DNA from: an uncultured Dorea sp.
GTDB taxonomy: Bacteria > Bacillota > Clostridia > Lachnospirales > Lachnospiraceae
DNA: 64,000 nt
NCBI GenBank assembly: GCA_910584615.1
Contig: CAJUAM010000004.1
Location: 53,797 to 117,796, forward strand
Reading direction: 5' to 3'
Below, one piece after another: positions 1 through 8,524 of the stretch; position 1 is the stretch's first letter; every line of letters begins with the position of its first letter. The position numbers and the translations under genes were made by a program. Below the pieces are notes generated by a model. The model made no database searches. It was not told where the DNA came from and saw nothing but the letters and a program-made list of their open reading frames with translations.

Positions 1-43
1 GTCATTGACCCGCAGGATAATAGAGACATATGGAGAATTGTAA
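1..43 (+). CDS. 3' end of upstream gene, probably dxs (partial)
   Basis: One frame enters from the left edge and ends at TAA 41-43 after about 13 residues (SLTRRIIETYGEL). The next gene starts 3 bases later. In Clostridia, 1-deoxyxylulose-5-phosphate synthase commonly precedes tlyA-nadK-argR-recN, so this is probably the Dxs C-terminus. That identity rests on gene order only, because the fragment is too short to show a motif. Confidence 0.4.
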   Translation, partial: SLTRRIIETYGEL

Positions 44-45
44 GG

Positions 46-855
46 ATGAAAGAACGTTTGGATGTACTGCTTGTAAAGAGGAATCTGGCTGCTTCCAGAG
101 AAAAGGCAAAAGCGGTGATCATGTCGGGCAGCGTCTATGTTGATGGACAAAAAGAAGATAAGCCTGGAACTTCATTTCCGGAAGAAGTGCAGATCGAGGT
201 CAGGGGCAATACCCTTCCCTATGTGAGCAGAGGCGGATTGAAGCTTGAAAAGGCGCTTAAAAATTTTGACATCTCTGTGGAGGGGAAGGTCTGTACGGAT
301 GTCGGCTCTTCTACGGGAGGTTTTACCGACTGTATGCTTAAAAATGGGGCAAAAAAGGTGTTTGCCATTGATGTGGGAAAAGGTCAGCTTGATTGGAAGC
401 TCCGTCAGGATGAAAGAGTTGTCTGTATGGAAAAAACAAATATCCGTTATGTGACCAGAGAGGATATCGGAGAGCCGGTTGATTTTTCATCTATAGATGT
501 TTCCTTTATCTCGCTTACAAAGGTACTTTGTCCTATCCGTGATTATCTGACAAAGGAAGGAGAGATTGCGGCGCTTATCAAGCCCCAGTTTGAAGCTGGA
601 CGGGAAAAGGTCGGGAAAAAGGGCGTTGTCCGGGAAAGGAGCACTCATGTGGAGGTCATCCATATGGTGGCAGAATACGCGGTGTCTGTAGGGTTTGATG
701 TGCTGGAACTTGAATTTTCCCCGATCCGCGGACCAGAGGGCAACATTGAATATCTGCTACATCTGAAGAAATGTATCGGTACCGGGCAGGTGAGCGGGCA
801 GGTCTGTATAGAAGAAACGGTTGATAAGGCCTTTGAGATATTGACGAAATCGTAA
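46..855 (+). CDS. tlyA: TlyA family rRNA 2'-O-methyltransferase
   Basis: A 269-residue protein with an N-terminal S4 RNA-binding domain (about residues 1-60, including the SRGGLKLEKAL joint) followed by an FtsJ/RrmJ-type methyltransferase fold. The SAM-binding loop is DVGSSTGGFTDC near residue 86, and later come SIDVSFISL and LIKPQFEAGR, typical of the family. TlyA proteins methylate cytidines of 16S and/or 23S rRNA using SAM in the cytoplasm; the older name hemolysin A is historical. GGAG at 32-35 lies 10 bases before the ATG. It is the first complete gene of a tight operon with nadK, argR and recN. Confidence 0.9.
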   Translation: MKERLDVLLVKRNLAASREKAKAVIMSGSVYVDGQKEDKPGTSFPEEVQIEVRGNTLPYVSRGGLKLEKALKNFDISVEGKVCTDVGSSTGGFTDCMLKNGAKKVFAIDVGKGQLDWKLRQDERVVCMEKTNIRYVTREDIGEPVDFSSIDVSFISLTKVLCPIRDYLTKEGEIAALIKPQFEAGREKVGKKGVVRERSTHVEVIHMVAEYAVSVGFDVLELEFSPIRGPEGNIEYLLHLKKCIGTGQVSGQVCIEETVDKAFEILTKS

Positions 856-869
856 AGGAAGTAAAAGGG

Positions 870-1703
870 ATGGACAGGTTTTATATTGTTACGAATGACG
901 GGAAGGATCCGGATTATGCTGTGACAGATAAGGTAAATGATCTGCTTTTTAAAGAGGGGAAGACAACGTACCTGTGTAAAAAGGATGATGACAAAAGGAT
1001 CATCAGGGATTCTATACCTTCCGATATCGACTGTGTGATAGTCATCGGCGGGGACGGAAGCCTGATCGAGGCAGCCCGGGTGTTTCACGCGAGAGAAGTT
1101 CCTATACTTGGTATTAATATGGGGACGCTTGGATATCTTACAGAGGTGGAGGTCAATGATATCGAAGAAGAGCTTAAAAAGCTTATCAGAGGAGATTATA
1201 CGTTAGAGAGCCGTATGATGATCGAGGGGGCTTTTGAAGACGGAGAGCGGGATGTGGCGCTCAATGACATCGTAGTCTCAAGAAAGGGAGTTTTAAGAGT
1301 CCTTCATTTTAAGCTTTATGTGAACGGAGAACTTCTGAATTCCTATGAGGCGGACGGAATCATCATCTCTACCCCGACAGGTTCTACGGCATATAATCTG
1401 TCGGCCGGAGGTCCTATCGTGGAACCGACAGCTTCCATGATCGTGATCACTCCTATCTGTTCCCATGCACTTAATACAAGCAGTATTGTGCTTTCGGCGG
1501 ATGATGAGATCGTCATAGAGATCGGTATGGGAAGGAACGGGACAGTGGAGGAGGTATTTACAACCTTCGACGGTGCGGATATGGTGTCGATGGAGACCGG
1601 GGAGCGGGTGACCATCCGCAGAAGCGAAGCCGATACAAAGATCGTTAAGCTGAGTAAGATTAGTTTTTTGGAAATATTGCGCAGGAAGATGAAAGGAAAT
1701 TAA
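870..1703 (+). CDS. nadK: NAD kinase
   Basis: A 277-residue ATP-NAD kinase that phosphorylates NAD+ to NADP+. The signature GGDGS is at residues 60-64, followed by NMGTLGYLTE near 84-93 and the NAD-binding TPTGSTAYNLSAGGP segment in the C-terminal half. It starts 14 bases after tlyA with AAAGGG immediately upstream and runs into argR, so it is co-transcribed with them. Length and motif order are normal for the clostridial enzyme. Confidence 0.95.
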   Translation: MDRFYIVTNDGKDPDYAVTDKVNDLLFKEGKTTYLCKKDDDKRIIRDSIPSDIDCVIVIGGDGSLIEAARVFHAREVPILGINMGTLGYLTEVEVNDIEEELKKLIRGDYTLESRMMIEGAFEDGERDVALNDIVVSRKGVLRVLHFKLYVNGELLNSYEADGIIISTPTGSTAYNLSAGGPIVEPTASMIVITPICSHALNTSSIVLSADDEIVIEIGMGRNGTVEEVFTTFDGADMVSMETGERVTIRRSEADTKIVKLSKISFLEILRRKMKGN

Positions 1704-1707
1704 TGAC

Positions 1708-2157
1708 ATGAAAGTAAACAGACATGCAAAAATCCTTGAATTGATCAATAAATACCGGATCGAGACGCAAGAGGAGCTGGCGGAGCACTTAAACCGGGAG
1801 GGCTTTAAGGTGACGCAGGCTACCGTGTCAAGAGACATCAGGGAGCTTAGGCTTACAAAGGTGCCTTCCGATGAAGGAAAGCAGCGCTACGCGCCGCACC
1901 AGTCCGCTGACAGCAATATGAGTGAAAAATATATCCGTGTGCTCAAGGAAGGTTATATGTCTATGGATATGGCACAGAACATTCTTGTGATCAAGACAGT
2001 ATCAGGCATGGCATCGGCAGTCTGTGCCGCTCTTGATGCCATGAAATGGAACGAGATCGTAGGCAGCATCGCGGGAGATGATACAATCATGTGCGCTGTC
2101 AGAAGTGTAGATGATACGAGAAGGATCATGGATAAGATCAGCAGAATTGTTTCGTAG
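1708..2157 (+). CDS. argR: Arginine repressor ArgR
   Basis: A 149-residue protein with an N-terminal winged helix-turn-helix (residues about 1-70, with TQEELAEHL and TQATVSRDIRELRL) and a C-terminal oligomerization and arginine-binding domain ending with the GSIAGDDTI motif. ArgR hexamers repress arginine biosynthesis and regulate catabolism. It begins 4 bases after nadK, with its ribosome site inside the nadK end (AAAGGA near 1690), and lies just before recN, the usual clostridial order. No clear ARG box is visible close by. Confidence 0.93.
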   Translation: MKVNRHAKILELINKYRIETQEELAEHLNREGFKVTQATVSRDIRELRLTKVPSDEGKQRYAPHQSADSNMSEKYIRVLKEGYMSMDMAQNILVIKTVSGMASAVCAALDAMKWNEIVGSIAGDDTIMCAVRSVDDTRRIMDKISRIVS

Positions 2158-2165
2158 GAGAGGAT

Positions 2166-3845
2166 ATGTTACAGAGTGTACATGTAAAAAATCTTGCATT
2201 GATTGAAGAGATTGAAGTAGATTTTAAAGAAGGGCTGAATATACTGACAGGAGAGACAGGAGCCGGAAAATCAATTATCCTGGGTTCTGTGAATCTTGCG
2301 CTGGGAGGAAGATATACAAAGGATATCATCCGGCAGGGAGCAGATTACGGGCTGGTGGAGCTTACCTTTTTTGTGGAAAATGAAAGGCTCAGAGAAAGGC
2401 TTCGCGCGCTTGATATCTATCCGGAGGATGGTATGGTGACTTTGAGCCGCCGCCTGATGGAGAAACGCAGCGTCAGCAGGATCAACGGAGAGACCGTCAC
2501 GATGGCGCTCCTTAAGGAGGCGGCCTTAGCTCTCATTGATATCCACGGGCAGCATGAGCATCAGTCACTTTTATATAAGAAAAACCATCTGGAGATCGTG
2601 GATATATTTTCCGGGGATACGGCGAAGGAGTGTAAAGCGGGTGTTAAAGCTGCATACAGCGAATACCAGAAATGCAGGAAAGAGCTTGAAGAGACGGGAA
2701 TGGATGAGGCACAGAGAGCAAAGGAACTTTCTTTTCTGCAATTTGAAGTGTCCGAGATTACAAAGGCGGATCTTCAGCCTAAAGAGGACGAAGATTTAGA
2801 GAGCCAGTACCAAAGGATGGTCAACGGAAAACGGATTGCGGAAAGCGCGGCGGAAGCTTATTCGTATACAAGTGAGAGGGATATGAGTGCCAGTGAGAAT
2901 CTAAGCCGTGCCATCCGTGCCATGTCAGAGATCACAGAATATGATGAAGCCGCAGGAGTGCTCTGCGGCCAGTTAGAAGAGATTGACAATCTGCTCAATG
3001 ACTTTAACAGAGAACTTTCAGATTACAATAAAAGCTTTGAGTTTTCAGAAGAAGATTTTTATGAGACAGAAAACCGCTTAAACGAGCTGAACCGGTTAAA
3101 GGTAAAATACGGAAACAGTATTGACGAGATTTTAACTTACTGTGAACAACAGGAAGAAAGAATCGAAAAGCTCATGGATTATGAAAGCTATATTGAGGAA
3201 CTTAATAAAAAATGCGATAAGGCAAAAAAGAATCTGGATACTCATACGAAAAAGCTTACAAAGCTCCGGAAAGAGCAGGCAAAGTTTTTAGAAAAGGCGA
3301 TCGAGGATGGCCTAAAAGAATTGAATTTTCCGGATGTAAAATTTAAGATCCAATTTGGAGAACTTAAAGCGTTTACATCAAACGGGAAGGACGATATAGA
3401 GTTTCTCATCTCCCTAAATCCCGGACAGCCTGTGCTCCCTCTTGCGAATGTAGCTTCCGGAGGAGAGCTTTCCAGGATCATGCTGGCGATTAAGACGGTC
3501 ATGGCAGACCGTGATGACATAGAAACGCTTATTTTTGACGAGATTGACGTAGGGATCAGCGGACGCACCGCTCAGAAAGTATCGGAGAAGATGGCAGTGA
3601 TCGGAAAAGGCCATCAGGTCATCTGTATCACGCATCTGGCACAGATCGCGGCGATGGCGGATCATCATTTTGTTATTGAGAAGACCGTAGGTAAGATGGA
3701 TACCAGAACGGATATCCGGCCATTAGATGAAGAGGAGTCTGTTAAGGAACTTTCCAGGATCCTTGGAGGAGCAAGGATCACGGATACTGTTGTGCAAAAC
3801 GCGAAAGAGATGAAAGAACTTGCAAAACAGATAAAAATGAACTGA
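2166..3845 (+). CDS. recN: DNA repair protein RecN
   Basis: A 559-residue SMC-like ATPase for double-strand-break repair. Walker A is GETGAGKS at residues 29-36. A long coiled-coil middle follows. The ABC-type signature ASGGELSRIMLAIK and Walker B TLIFDEIDVGISG lie in the C-terminal half, then an H-loop (CITHLAQIA). It starts 8 bases after argR with a GGAGAGG ribosome site. In many Clostridia spoIVB follows directly, but here another gene intervenes. Confidence 0.95.
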   Translation: MLQSVHVKNLALIEEIEVDFKEGLNILTGETGAGKSIILGSVNLALGGRYTKDIIRQGADYGLVELTFFVENERLRERLRALDIYPEDGMVTLSRRLMEKRSVSRINGETVTMALLKEAALALIDIHGQHEHQSLLYKKNHLEIVDIFSGDTAKECKAGVKAAYSEYQKCRKELEETGMDEAQRAKELSFLQFEVSEITKADLQPKEDEDLESQYQRMVNGKRIAESAAEAYSYTSERDMSASENLSRAIRAMSEITEYDEAAGVLCGQLEEIDNLLNDFNRELSDYNKSFEFSEEDFYETENRLNELNRLKVKYGNSIDEILTYCEQQEERIEKLMDYESYIEELNKKCDKAKKNLDTHTKKLTKLRKEQAKFLEKAIEDGLKELNFPDVKFKIQFGELKAFTSNGKDDIEFLISLNPGQPVLPLANVASGGELSRIMLAIKTVMADRDDIETLIFDEIDVGISGRTAQKVSEKMAVIGKGHQVICITHLAQIAAMADHHFVIEKTVGKMDTRTDIRPLDEEESVKELSRILGGARITDTVVQNAKEMKELAKQIKMN

Positions 3846-3874
3846 TTGGGAAACATATTTATGTAAAATAAAAT
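3846..3874 (+). promoter_or_regulatory. Promoter of the HSDH-like SDR gene
   Basis: TTGGGA (3846-3851) and TAAAAT (3869-3874) are separated by 17 bases, starting directly after the recN stop codon. The start codon of the SDR gene is 22 bases downstream. This suggests transcription independent of the recN operon. Confidence 0.5.
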
Positions 3875-3895
3875 ATTTCATGAAAGGAGAAGATT

Positions 3896-4696
3896 ATGGG
3901 TTTTTTAACAGGCAAAACAGCAATCATCACAGGAGGAGGACGCTCTGTATTAAGTGACGGAAGGTGTGGTTCTATTGGATATGGAATTGCTACGGCATAT
4001 GCGAAAGAGGGCGCGAATCTGGTTATCACCGGACGTAATGTCAAAAAACTTGAAGATGCGAAAGAAGAATTAGAGAGACTTTATGGTAATCAGGTACTGA
4101 CTGTACAGGCAGATGTTTCTTCGGGTGCTGACAATGAGGCTATTGTACAGAATGTTGTAGATCAGACAATGGAAGTATTTGGACGGATTGACGTTCTGAT
4201 CAACAACGCGCAGGCTTCTGCCTCAGGCGTTACGCTGGCAGACCACACAACAGAGCAGTTTGATCTGGCACTCTATTCCGGATTGTATGCGACTTTCTAT
4301 TATATGAAGGCGTGCTATCCGCATCTTGTAAGGACAAAGGGAACGGTTATCAACTTTGCATCCGGTGCCGGACTTTTTGGTAATTTCGGACAGTGTGCAT
4401 ATGCGGCGGCAAAGGAAGGTGTCCGCGGACTTACCAGAGTGGCAGCAAACGAGTGGGGAAAAGATGGGATCAATGTGAATATCATCTGTCCGCTGGCATG
4501 GACCGCACAGCTTGAGAATTTTGAAAAAGCTTATCCGGATGCTTTCAAGCAGAACGTAAAAATGCCGCCGATGGGACATTATGGAGATCCTGAGAAAGAG
4601 ATCGGACGTGTATGTGTGCAGCTTGCATCACCTGATTTTAAATTTATGAGCGGTGAGACACTTACACTTGAAGGTGGCATGGGTCAGAGACCATAA
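3896..4696 (+). CDS. SDR oxidoreductase, candidate bile-acid 12alpha-hydroxysteroid dehydrogenase
   Basis: A 266-residue short-chain dehydrogenase. The nucleotide loop starts TGGG at 12-15 and closes with SIGYG at 26-30, so it holds an insertion of roughly ten residues compared with the usual TGxxxGxG. Arg47 after strand 2 suggests NADP(H). The NNAQ motif is at 103-106, and the catalytic residues are Ser156, Tyr169 and Lys173 (YxxxK). NNAQASASG, YSGLYATFYYM and ASGAGLFGN match what I recall of clostridial NADP-dependent 12alpha-HSDHs, which reversibly oxidise the 12alpha-hydroxyl of cholate and deoxycholate. Specificity is inferred; another hydroxysteroid or a 3-oxoacyl substrate is possible. 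It has a GAAAGGAGA ribosome site, its own promoter and a strong terminator, and it separates recN from spoIVB. Confidence 0.75.
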   Translation: MGFLTGKTAIITGGGRSVLSDGRCGSIGYGIATAYAKEGANLVITGRNVKKLEDAKEELERLYGNQVLTVQADVSSGADNEAIVQNVVDQTMEVFGRIDVLINNAQASASGVTLADHTTEQFDLALYSGLYATFYYMKACYPHLVRTKGTVINFASGAGLFGNFGQCAYAAAKEGVRGLTRVAANEWGKDGINVNIICPLAWTAQLENFEKAYPDAFKQNVKMPPMGHYGDPEKEIGRVCVQLASPDFKFMSGETLTLEGGMGQRP

Positions 4697-4758
4697 CCTG
4701 TGATTTGAAAACAGGTAAAATTAAACTGATTGAAAATTGAATTTCTTCACATACTAAG

Positions 4759-4791
4759 GATAGATATCTGACCGGGTATCTATCTTTTTTT
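4759..4791 (+). terminator. Rho-independent terminator after the SDR gene
   Basis: A 10-bp stem (4759-4768 with 4775-4784, one G-U pair) has the six-base loop TGACCG and is followed by a run of T. A weaker ACCTGT/ACAGGT hairpin without a T-tract lies at 4696-4716. Confidence 0.85.
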
Positions 4792-4830
4792 ACGGCTCAG
4801 ATATAAGTTTTTGTGGAGAAAGGGATTATT

Positions 4831-5889
4831 ATGCGCAGATATTGGTACAGAAGAATTTTGATCATGGTTGTAGTGTTTTGTGTCGCTGTAGGAGGCGGCT
4901 ATTGTCTGATCGACAGTAAGCAGCAGATGTTCAGACAGGAAGTCAGCGCCAGTACTTCGGATGAGACAATGGTGATTCCGGGCGGTATGCCGATTGGTAT
5001 TTATCTTGAGACAAAAGGCGTCATGGTGCTGGGTACAGGTGAGATCACCGGGACGGACGGGATGAAGCATGAGCCGTCCGCCCATAAGGTAAAAGCAGGG
5101 GATTATATTACCGGTATTAACCATCAGAGTATCAAAGACAAATCAGAGCTTATGGAAGCGGTGAAGCTGCTTGACAGCGACGAGGTGATATTAGATATCC
5201 ACAGGAAAGATGAAGATATCGAAGTAAAGACACAGGCAGTGAAGTTTGACACGGATGAGTACAAGCTTGGGATCTGGGTGAGAGATAATGCCCAGGGACT
5301 TGGAACTGTTACTTTTTTAGATGCCAGGAGCCGGTTCGGAGCGCTGGGGCATGGGATCCATGATATTGATACGAACGAACTTCTGGATATTTCCGGCGGA
5401 ACTTTGTATACAACGAGTATCAAAGACATCCAGAAAGGTGAGGACGGTATGCCCGGAGGAATGGAAGGAATCATTATCTATAACAATTACAATGTCCTTG
5501 GAAACATAACACATAACAGTGAAGCCGGTATTTTTGGGAGGATCGACCGGATCGATGCGCTGTTTTCTGACCAGACGCCTGTAAGGGCAGCGCTTAAAGA
5601 AGAGATCAAAGAAGGTCCGGCCACTATACGGTGCGCGGTAGAAGGCAAGGTTAAGGAATATGAGGTAGAGATTACGGGAGTGGACCTGACTACCAGTGAG
5701 GTGAACAAAGGGATCATCCTGAAAGTGACAGATAAAAAACTTCTTGAAGTGACCGGAGGGATCGTACAGGGAATGAGCGGTTCACCTATTCTGCAAGATG
5801 GAAAGATCATAGGCGCGGTCACTCATGTCTTTGTAAATAATCCGACAAAAGGGTACGGAATTTTTATAGAAAATATGCTGGAACAATGA
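4831..5889 (+). CDS. spoIVB: SpoIVB peptidase (sporulation signalling serine protease)
   Basis: A 352-residue protein with one N-terminal membrane segment (residues about 9-27), a PDZ domain (about 55-135) and a C-terminal S55 peptidase domain. The catalytic His174 lies in GALGHGI and the nucleophile Ser318 in GMSGSPI. In Bacillus SpoIVB is made in the forespore, secreted to the intermembrane space and triggers pro-sigmaK processing. The ATG at 4831 is preferred over an upstream in-frame GTG at 4813 because GGAG and AAAGGG (4815-4824) precede it at the right distance. It stands before spo0A as in other spore formers. Confidence 0.93.
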   Translation: MRRYWYRRILIMVVVFCVAVGGGYCLIDSKQQMFRQEVSASTSDETMVIPGGMPIGIYLETKGVMVLGTGEITGTDGMKHEPSAHKVKAGDYITGINHQSIKDKSELMEAVKLLDSDEVILDIHRKDEDIEVKTQAVKFDTDEYKLGIWVRDNAQGLGTVTFLDARSRFGALGHGIHDIDTNELLDISGGTLYTTSIKDIQKGEDGMPGGMEGIIIYNNYNVLGNITHNSEAGIFGRIDRIDALFSDQTPVRAALKEEIKEGPATIRCAVEGKVKEYEVEITGVDLTTSEVNKGIILKVTDKKLLEVTGGIVQGMSGSPILQDGKIIGAVTHVFVNNPTKGYGIFIENMLEQ

Positions 5890-6000
5890 GAAAACATGAA
5901 TCGACGGCTGCTGCGAAAATTTGTTTTCGAAAAAGGTAGAAATATGGAAAATGCAACAATAACGAGTCGAAAGAAGAATTATTTATGCGACAGCATTTTC

Positions 6001-6030
6001 TTGTCTTGCCATATAACGAACCCTTATAAT
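6001..6030 (+). promoter_or_regulatory. spo0A promoter with possible 0A boxes upstream
   Basis: TTGTCT (6001-6006) and TATAAT (6025-6030) are 18 bases apart, giving a likely housekeeping promoter about 40 bases before the spo0A start. Two near-matches to the Spo0A box TGTCGAA lie upstream: GAGTCGAA at 5964-5971 and, inverted, TGCGACA at 5986-5992. They could allow autoregulation. The boxes are each one base off and are tentative. Confidence 0.5.
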
Positions 6031-6076
6031 TGGACATGACACGTTTTTACAATAATGAAAGGGGGAATTACGTAAT

Positions 6077-6868
6077 ATGAGTGGGATAAGTGTGGCAATT
6101 GCCGATGATAATGAAAGAATTTTGGACTTATTAGGCGATGTGATCGGCTCTGACAAAGATTTGAATCTTGTCGGAAAAGCAAATAATGGGGAGGATGCTT
6201 ATGAGCTGATCAGAGACAAACAGCCGGATGTGGTCCTTTTGGATCTGATCATGCCAAAGATGGATGGCCTTAGTGTCATGGAGCAGATCAATCATGATAA
6301 GGAGATAAGGAAACATCCGAACTTCATTGTGATCACGGCGATCGGACAGGAGAGAATTACGGAAGATGCATTTAAAAAGGGGGCAAATTATTACATTTTA
6401 AAACCATTTAACAATGAGATGGTGCTTAATCGTGTCAAAAGTGCCAGACAATTGTTAAAAAGCGAGATGGGAGGCATGAAGACAGAAAAACTTAAGACAG
6501 AACAAAACACAGCTGTGAATCTGGAAGCGCGGGTGACGGACATGATACATGAGATCGGGATTCCTGCCCACATAAAGGGGTATCATTACCTGCGGGATGC
6601 CATTATCATGGCGGTGGATGATATGGATGTGCTGAATGCGATCACGAAGATCTTGTATCCGACTATCGCGAAGAACCATAAGACGACAGCAAGCAGAGTA
6701 GAGCGGGCGATCCGTCATGCAATCGAGGTTGCGTGGAGCAGGGGGAAGTTGGATACGCTTGACGATCTCTTCGGGTATACGGTGAGCAACGGGAAAGGAA
6801 AACCCACCAACTCGGAATTTGTTGCGTTGATTGCAGATACGATCAGATTAGAATATAAAAACAGATAA
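6077..6868 (+). CDS. spo0A: Sporulation master regulator Spo0A
   Basis: A 263-residue response regulator. The receiver domain has the acidic pair Asp10/Asp11, the phosphorylation site Asp56 in VVLLDLIMP and Lys109 in YYILKPF. The C-terminal Spo0A effector domain is typical, with [16 protein letters not shown] and the recognition region [18 protein letters not shown]. Phosphorylated Spo0A initiates sporulation and represses growth-phase genes. AAAGGGGG precedes the ATG. No phosphorelay kinase is adjacent. Confidence 0.97.
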   Translation: MSGISVAIADDNERILDLLGDVIGSDKDLNLVGKANNGEDAYELIRDKQPDVVLLDLIMPKMDGLSVMEQINHDKEIRKHPNFIVITAIGQERITEDAFKKGANYYILKPFNNEMVLNRVKSARQLLKSEMGGMKTEKLKTEQNTAVNLEARVTDMIHEIGIPAHIKGYHYLRDAIIMAVDDMDVLNAITKILYPTIAKNHKTTASRVERAIRHAIEVAWSRGKLDTLDDLFGYTVSNGKGKPTNSEFVALIADTIRLEYKNR

Positions 6869-6943
6869 GTACTTTCTTTCTTTGGTAAAATGCGGTATAA
6901 TGAGAAAAGTACAGGACATACCGCGAGGATGGGAGGAAGAATC

Positions 6944-8380
6944 ATGAAAAAAATACTTTTTGCAACATCAGAGGCAGTGCCTTTTATAAAAACAGGAGGA
7001 TTGGCGGATGTAGCCGGTTCCCTGCCTAAATATTTTAATAAAGAGAAGTATGATGTACGGGTGATGTTACCAAAATACATGTGTATGAAAGACATCTGGA
7101 AAGAAAAATTACAGTATAAAACACATTTTTATATGGACTTGAATTGGAGAAAACAGTATGTTGGTGTTCTGGAGACAGAATATGACGGGATTACTTTTTA
7201 CTTTATAGATAACGAATATTACTTTAATGGTTTTGCGCCGTACGGAGATATGTATGCGGACATTGAAAAGTTTGCGTTCTTCTCAAAGGCGGTGTTAAGT
7301 GCCTTGCCGCTCATTGACTTCAGACCGGACATCATTCACTGCCATGACTGGCAGACTGGACTGGTTCCGATTTATCTTGATAATTTCCGTTTTGGCAACG
7401 AATATTATCGTGGGATTAAGACGATCATGACGATACATAACCTGAAATTTCAGGGAACATGGGATACAAAGCGCGTAAGGGATATTACGGGACTGCCGCA
7501 GTATTATTTTGCGCCGGACAAGTTAGAAGCTTATAAGGATGCGAATTATCTGAAGGGCGGTATCGTATACGCTGACAGAGTGACGACAGTGAGCAATACT
7601 TACGCGGAAGAGATCAAGATGCCGTTCTATGGCGAAAAGCTGGACGGTCTGATGAATGCCCGCGCTAACTGCCTGTCTGGTATTGTAAACGGTATTGATT
7701 ATGAAGATTTTGATCCGGAGAAGGATCCTCACATTGTGAGCAATTATTCGGTATCTAATTTCCGTAAGGAGAAGATCAAGAATAAGATTGAACTTCAGAA
7801 GGAATTGAATCTTGAGCAGGATCCAAAAGCGATGATGATTGGTGTTGTATCCCGTCTGACCGACCAGAAGGGATTTGACCTTGTGGCTTATGTACTTGAC
7901 GAGCTGTGTCAGGATGCGATCCAGCTTGTAGTGCTGGGAACAGGTGAGGAGCAGTATGAGAATCTGTTCCGTCACTTTGCATGGAAGTATCCGGGCAAGG
8001 TGTCCGCGAATATTTATTATTCAGAACCTATGTCCCATAAGATCTATGCATCGTCAGATGCGTTCCTTATGCCGTCGCTGTTCGAGCCATGCGGTTTAAG
8101 CCAGCTTATGAGCCTTCGGTACGGTACGGTTCCGATTGTAAGAGAGACGGGAGGGCTTAAAGATACGGTCGAGGCGTACAATGAATTTGAGAAGACCGGA
8201 ACAGGCTTTAGCTTCACCAATTACAACGCGCATGAGATGATGGCAACAGTGCGCTACGCAGAACGTATCTATTACGACAAAAAGAGAGACTGGAATAAGA
8301 TCGTAGAGCGGGGCATGAACATGGACTTCTCATGGAAGAATTCCGCGAAACAGTACGAAGAATTATATGAAAGTATGTGA
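6944..8380 (+). CDS. glgA: Glycogen synthase (ADP-glucose), GT5 family
   Basis: A 478-residue glycosyltransferase that transfers glucose from ADP-glucose to the non-reducing end of glycogen. It begins with the family start ATSEAVPFIKTGGLADVAGSL, in which the KTGGL loop binds the sugar nucleotide. HDWQTGLVP, VSRLTDQKGFDL and the C-terminal PSLFEPCGLSQL motif with the retaining Glu follow. An in-frame ATG at 6890 lies upstream, but 6944 is chosen because GGGAGGA directly precedes it and the protein then starts as in homologues. TATAAT at 6896-6901 may be a -10 element without a good -35. Other glg genes are not in the window. Confidence 0.95.
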   Translation: MKKILFATSEAVPFIKTGGLADVAGSLPKYFNKEKYDVRVMLPKYMCMKDIWKEKLQYKTHFYMDLNWRKQYVGVLETEYDGITFYFIDNEYYFNGFAPYGDMYADIEKFAFFSKAVLSALPLIDFRPDIIHCHDWQTGLVPIYLDNFRFGNEYYRGIKTIMTIHNLKFQGTWDTKRVRDITGLPQYYFAPDKLEAYKDANYLKGGIVYADRVTTVSNTYAEEIKMPFYGEKLDGLMNARANCLSGIVNGIDYEDFDPEKDPHIVSNYSVSNFRKEKIKNKIELQKELNLEQDPKAMMIGVVSRLTDQKGFDLVAYVLDELCQDAIQLVVLGTGEEQYENLFRHFAWKYPGKVSANIYYSEPMSHKIYASSDAFLMPSLFEPCGLSQLMSLRYGTVPIVRETGGLKDTVEAYNEFEKTGTGFSFTNYNAHEMMATVRYAERIYYDKKRDWNKIVERGMNMDFSWKNSAKQYEELYESM

Positions 8381-8392
8381 TCTTTGATGGAT

Positions 8393-8428
8393 ATGGTCAT
8401 CACTCTTTGGGGTGATGACCATTTTTTC
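8393..8428 (+). terminator. Terminator after glgA
   Basis: A perfect 11-bp stem (8393-8403 with 8412-8422) and an 8-base loop are followed directly by six T. Confidence 0.88.
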
Positions 8429-8524
8429 TTGCATTTTTCGCGGATTTGTTTTATTGTATATAACGTATAATTTATTACAGTACAGTGTGAAATAAAAGTT
8501 TATAGATGACAAGGAGAGTAAAAC

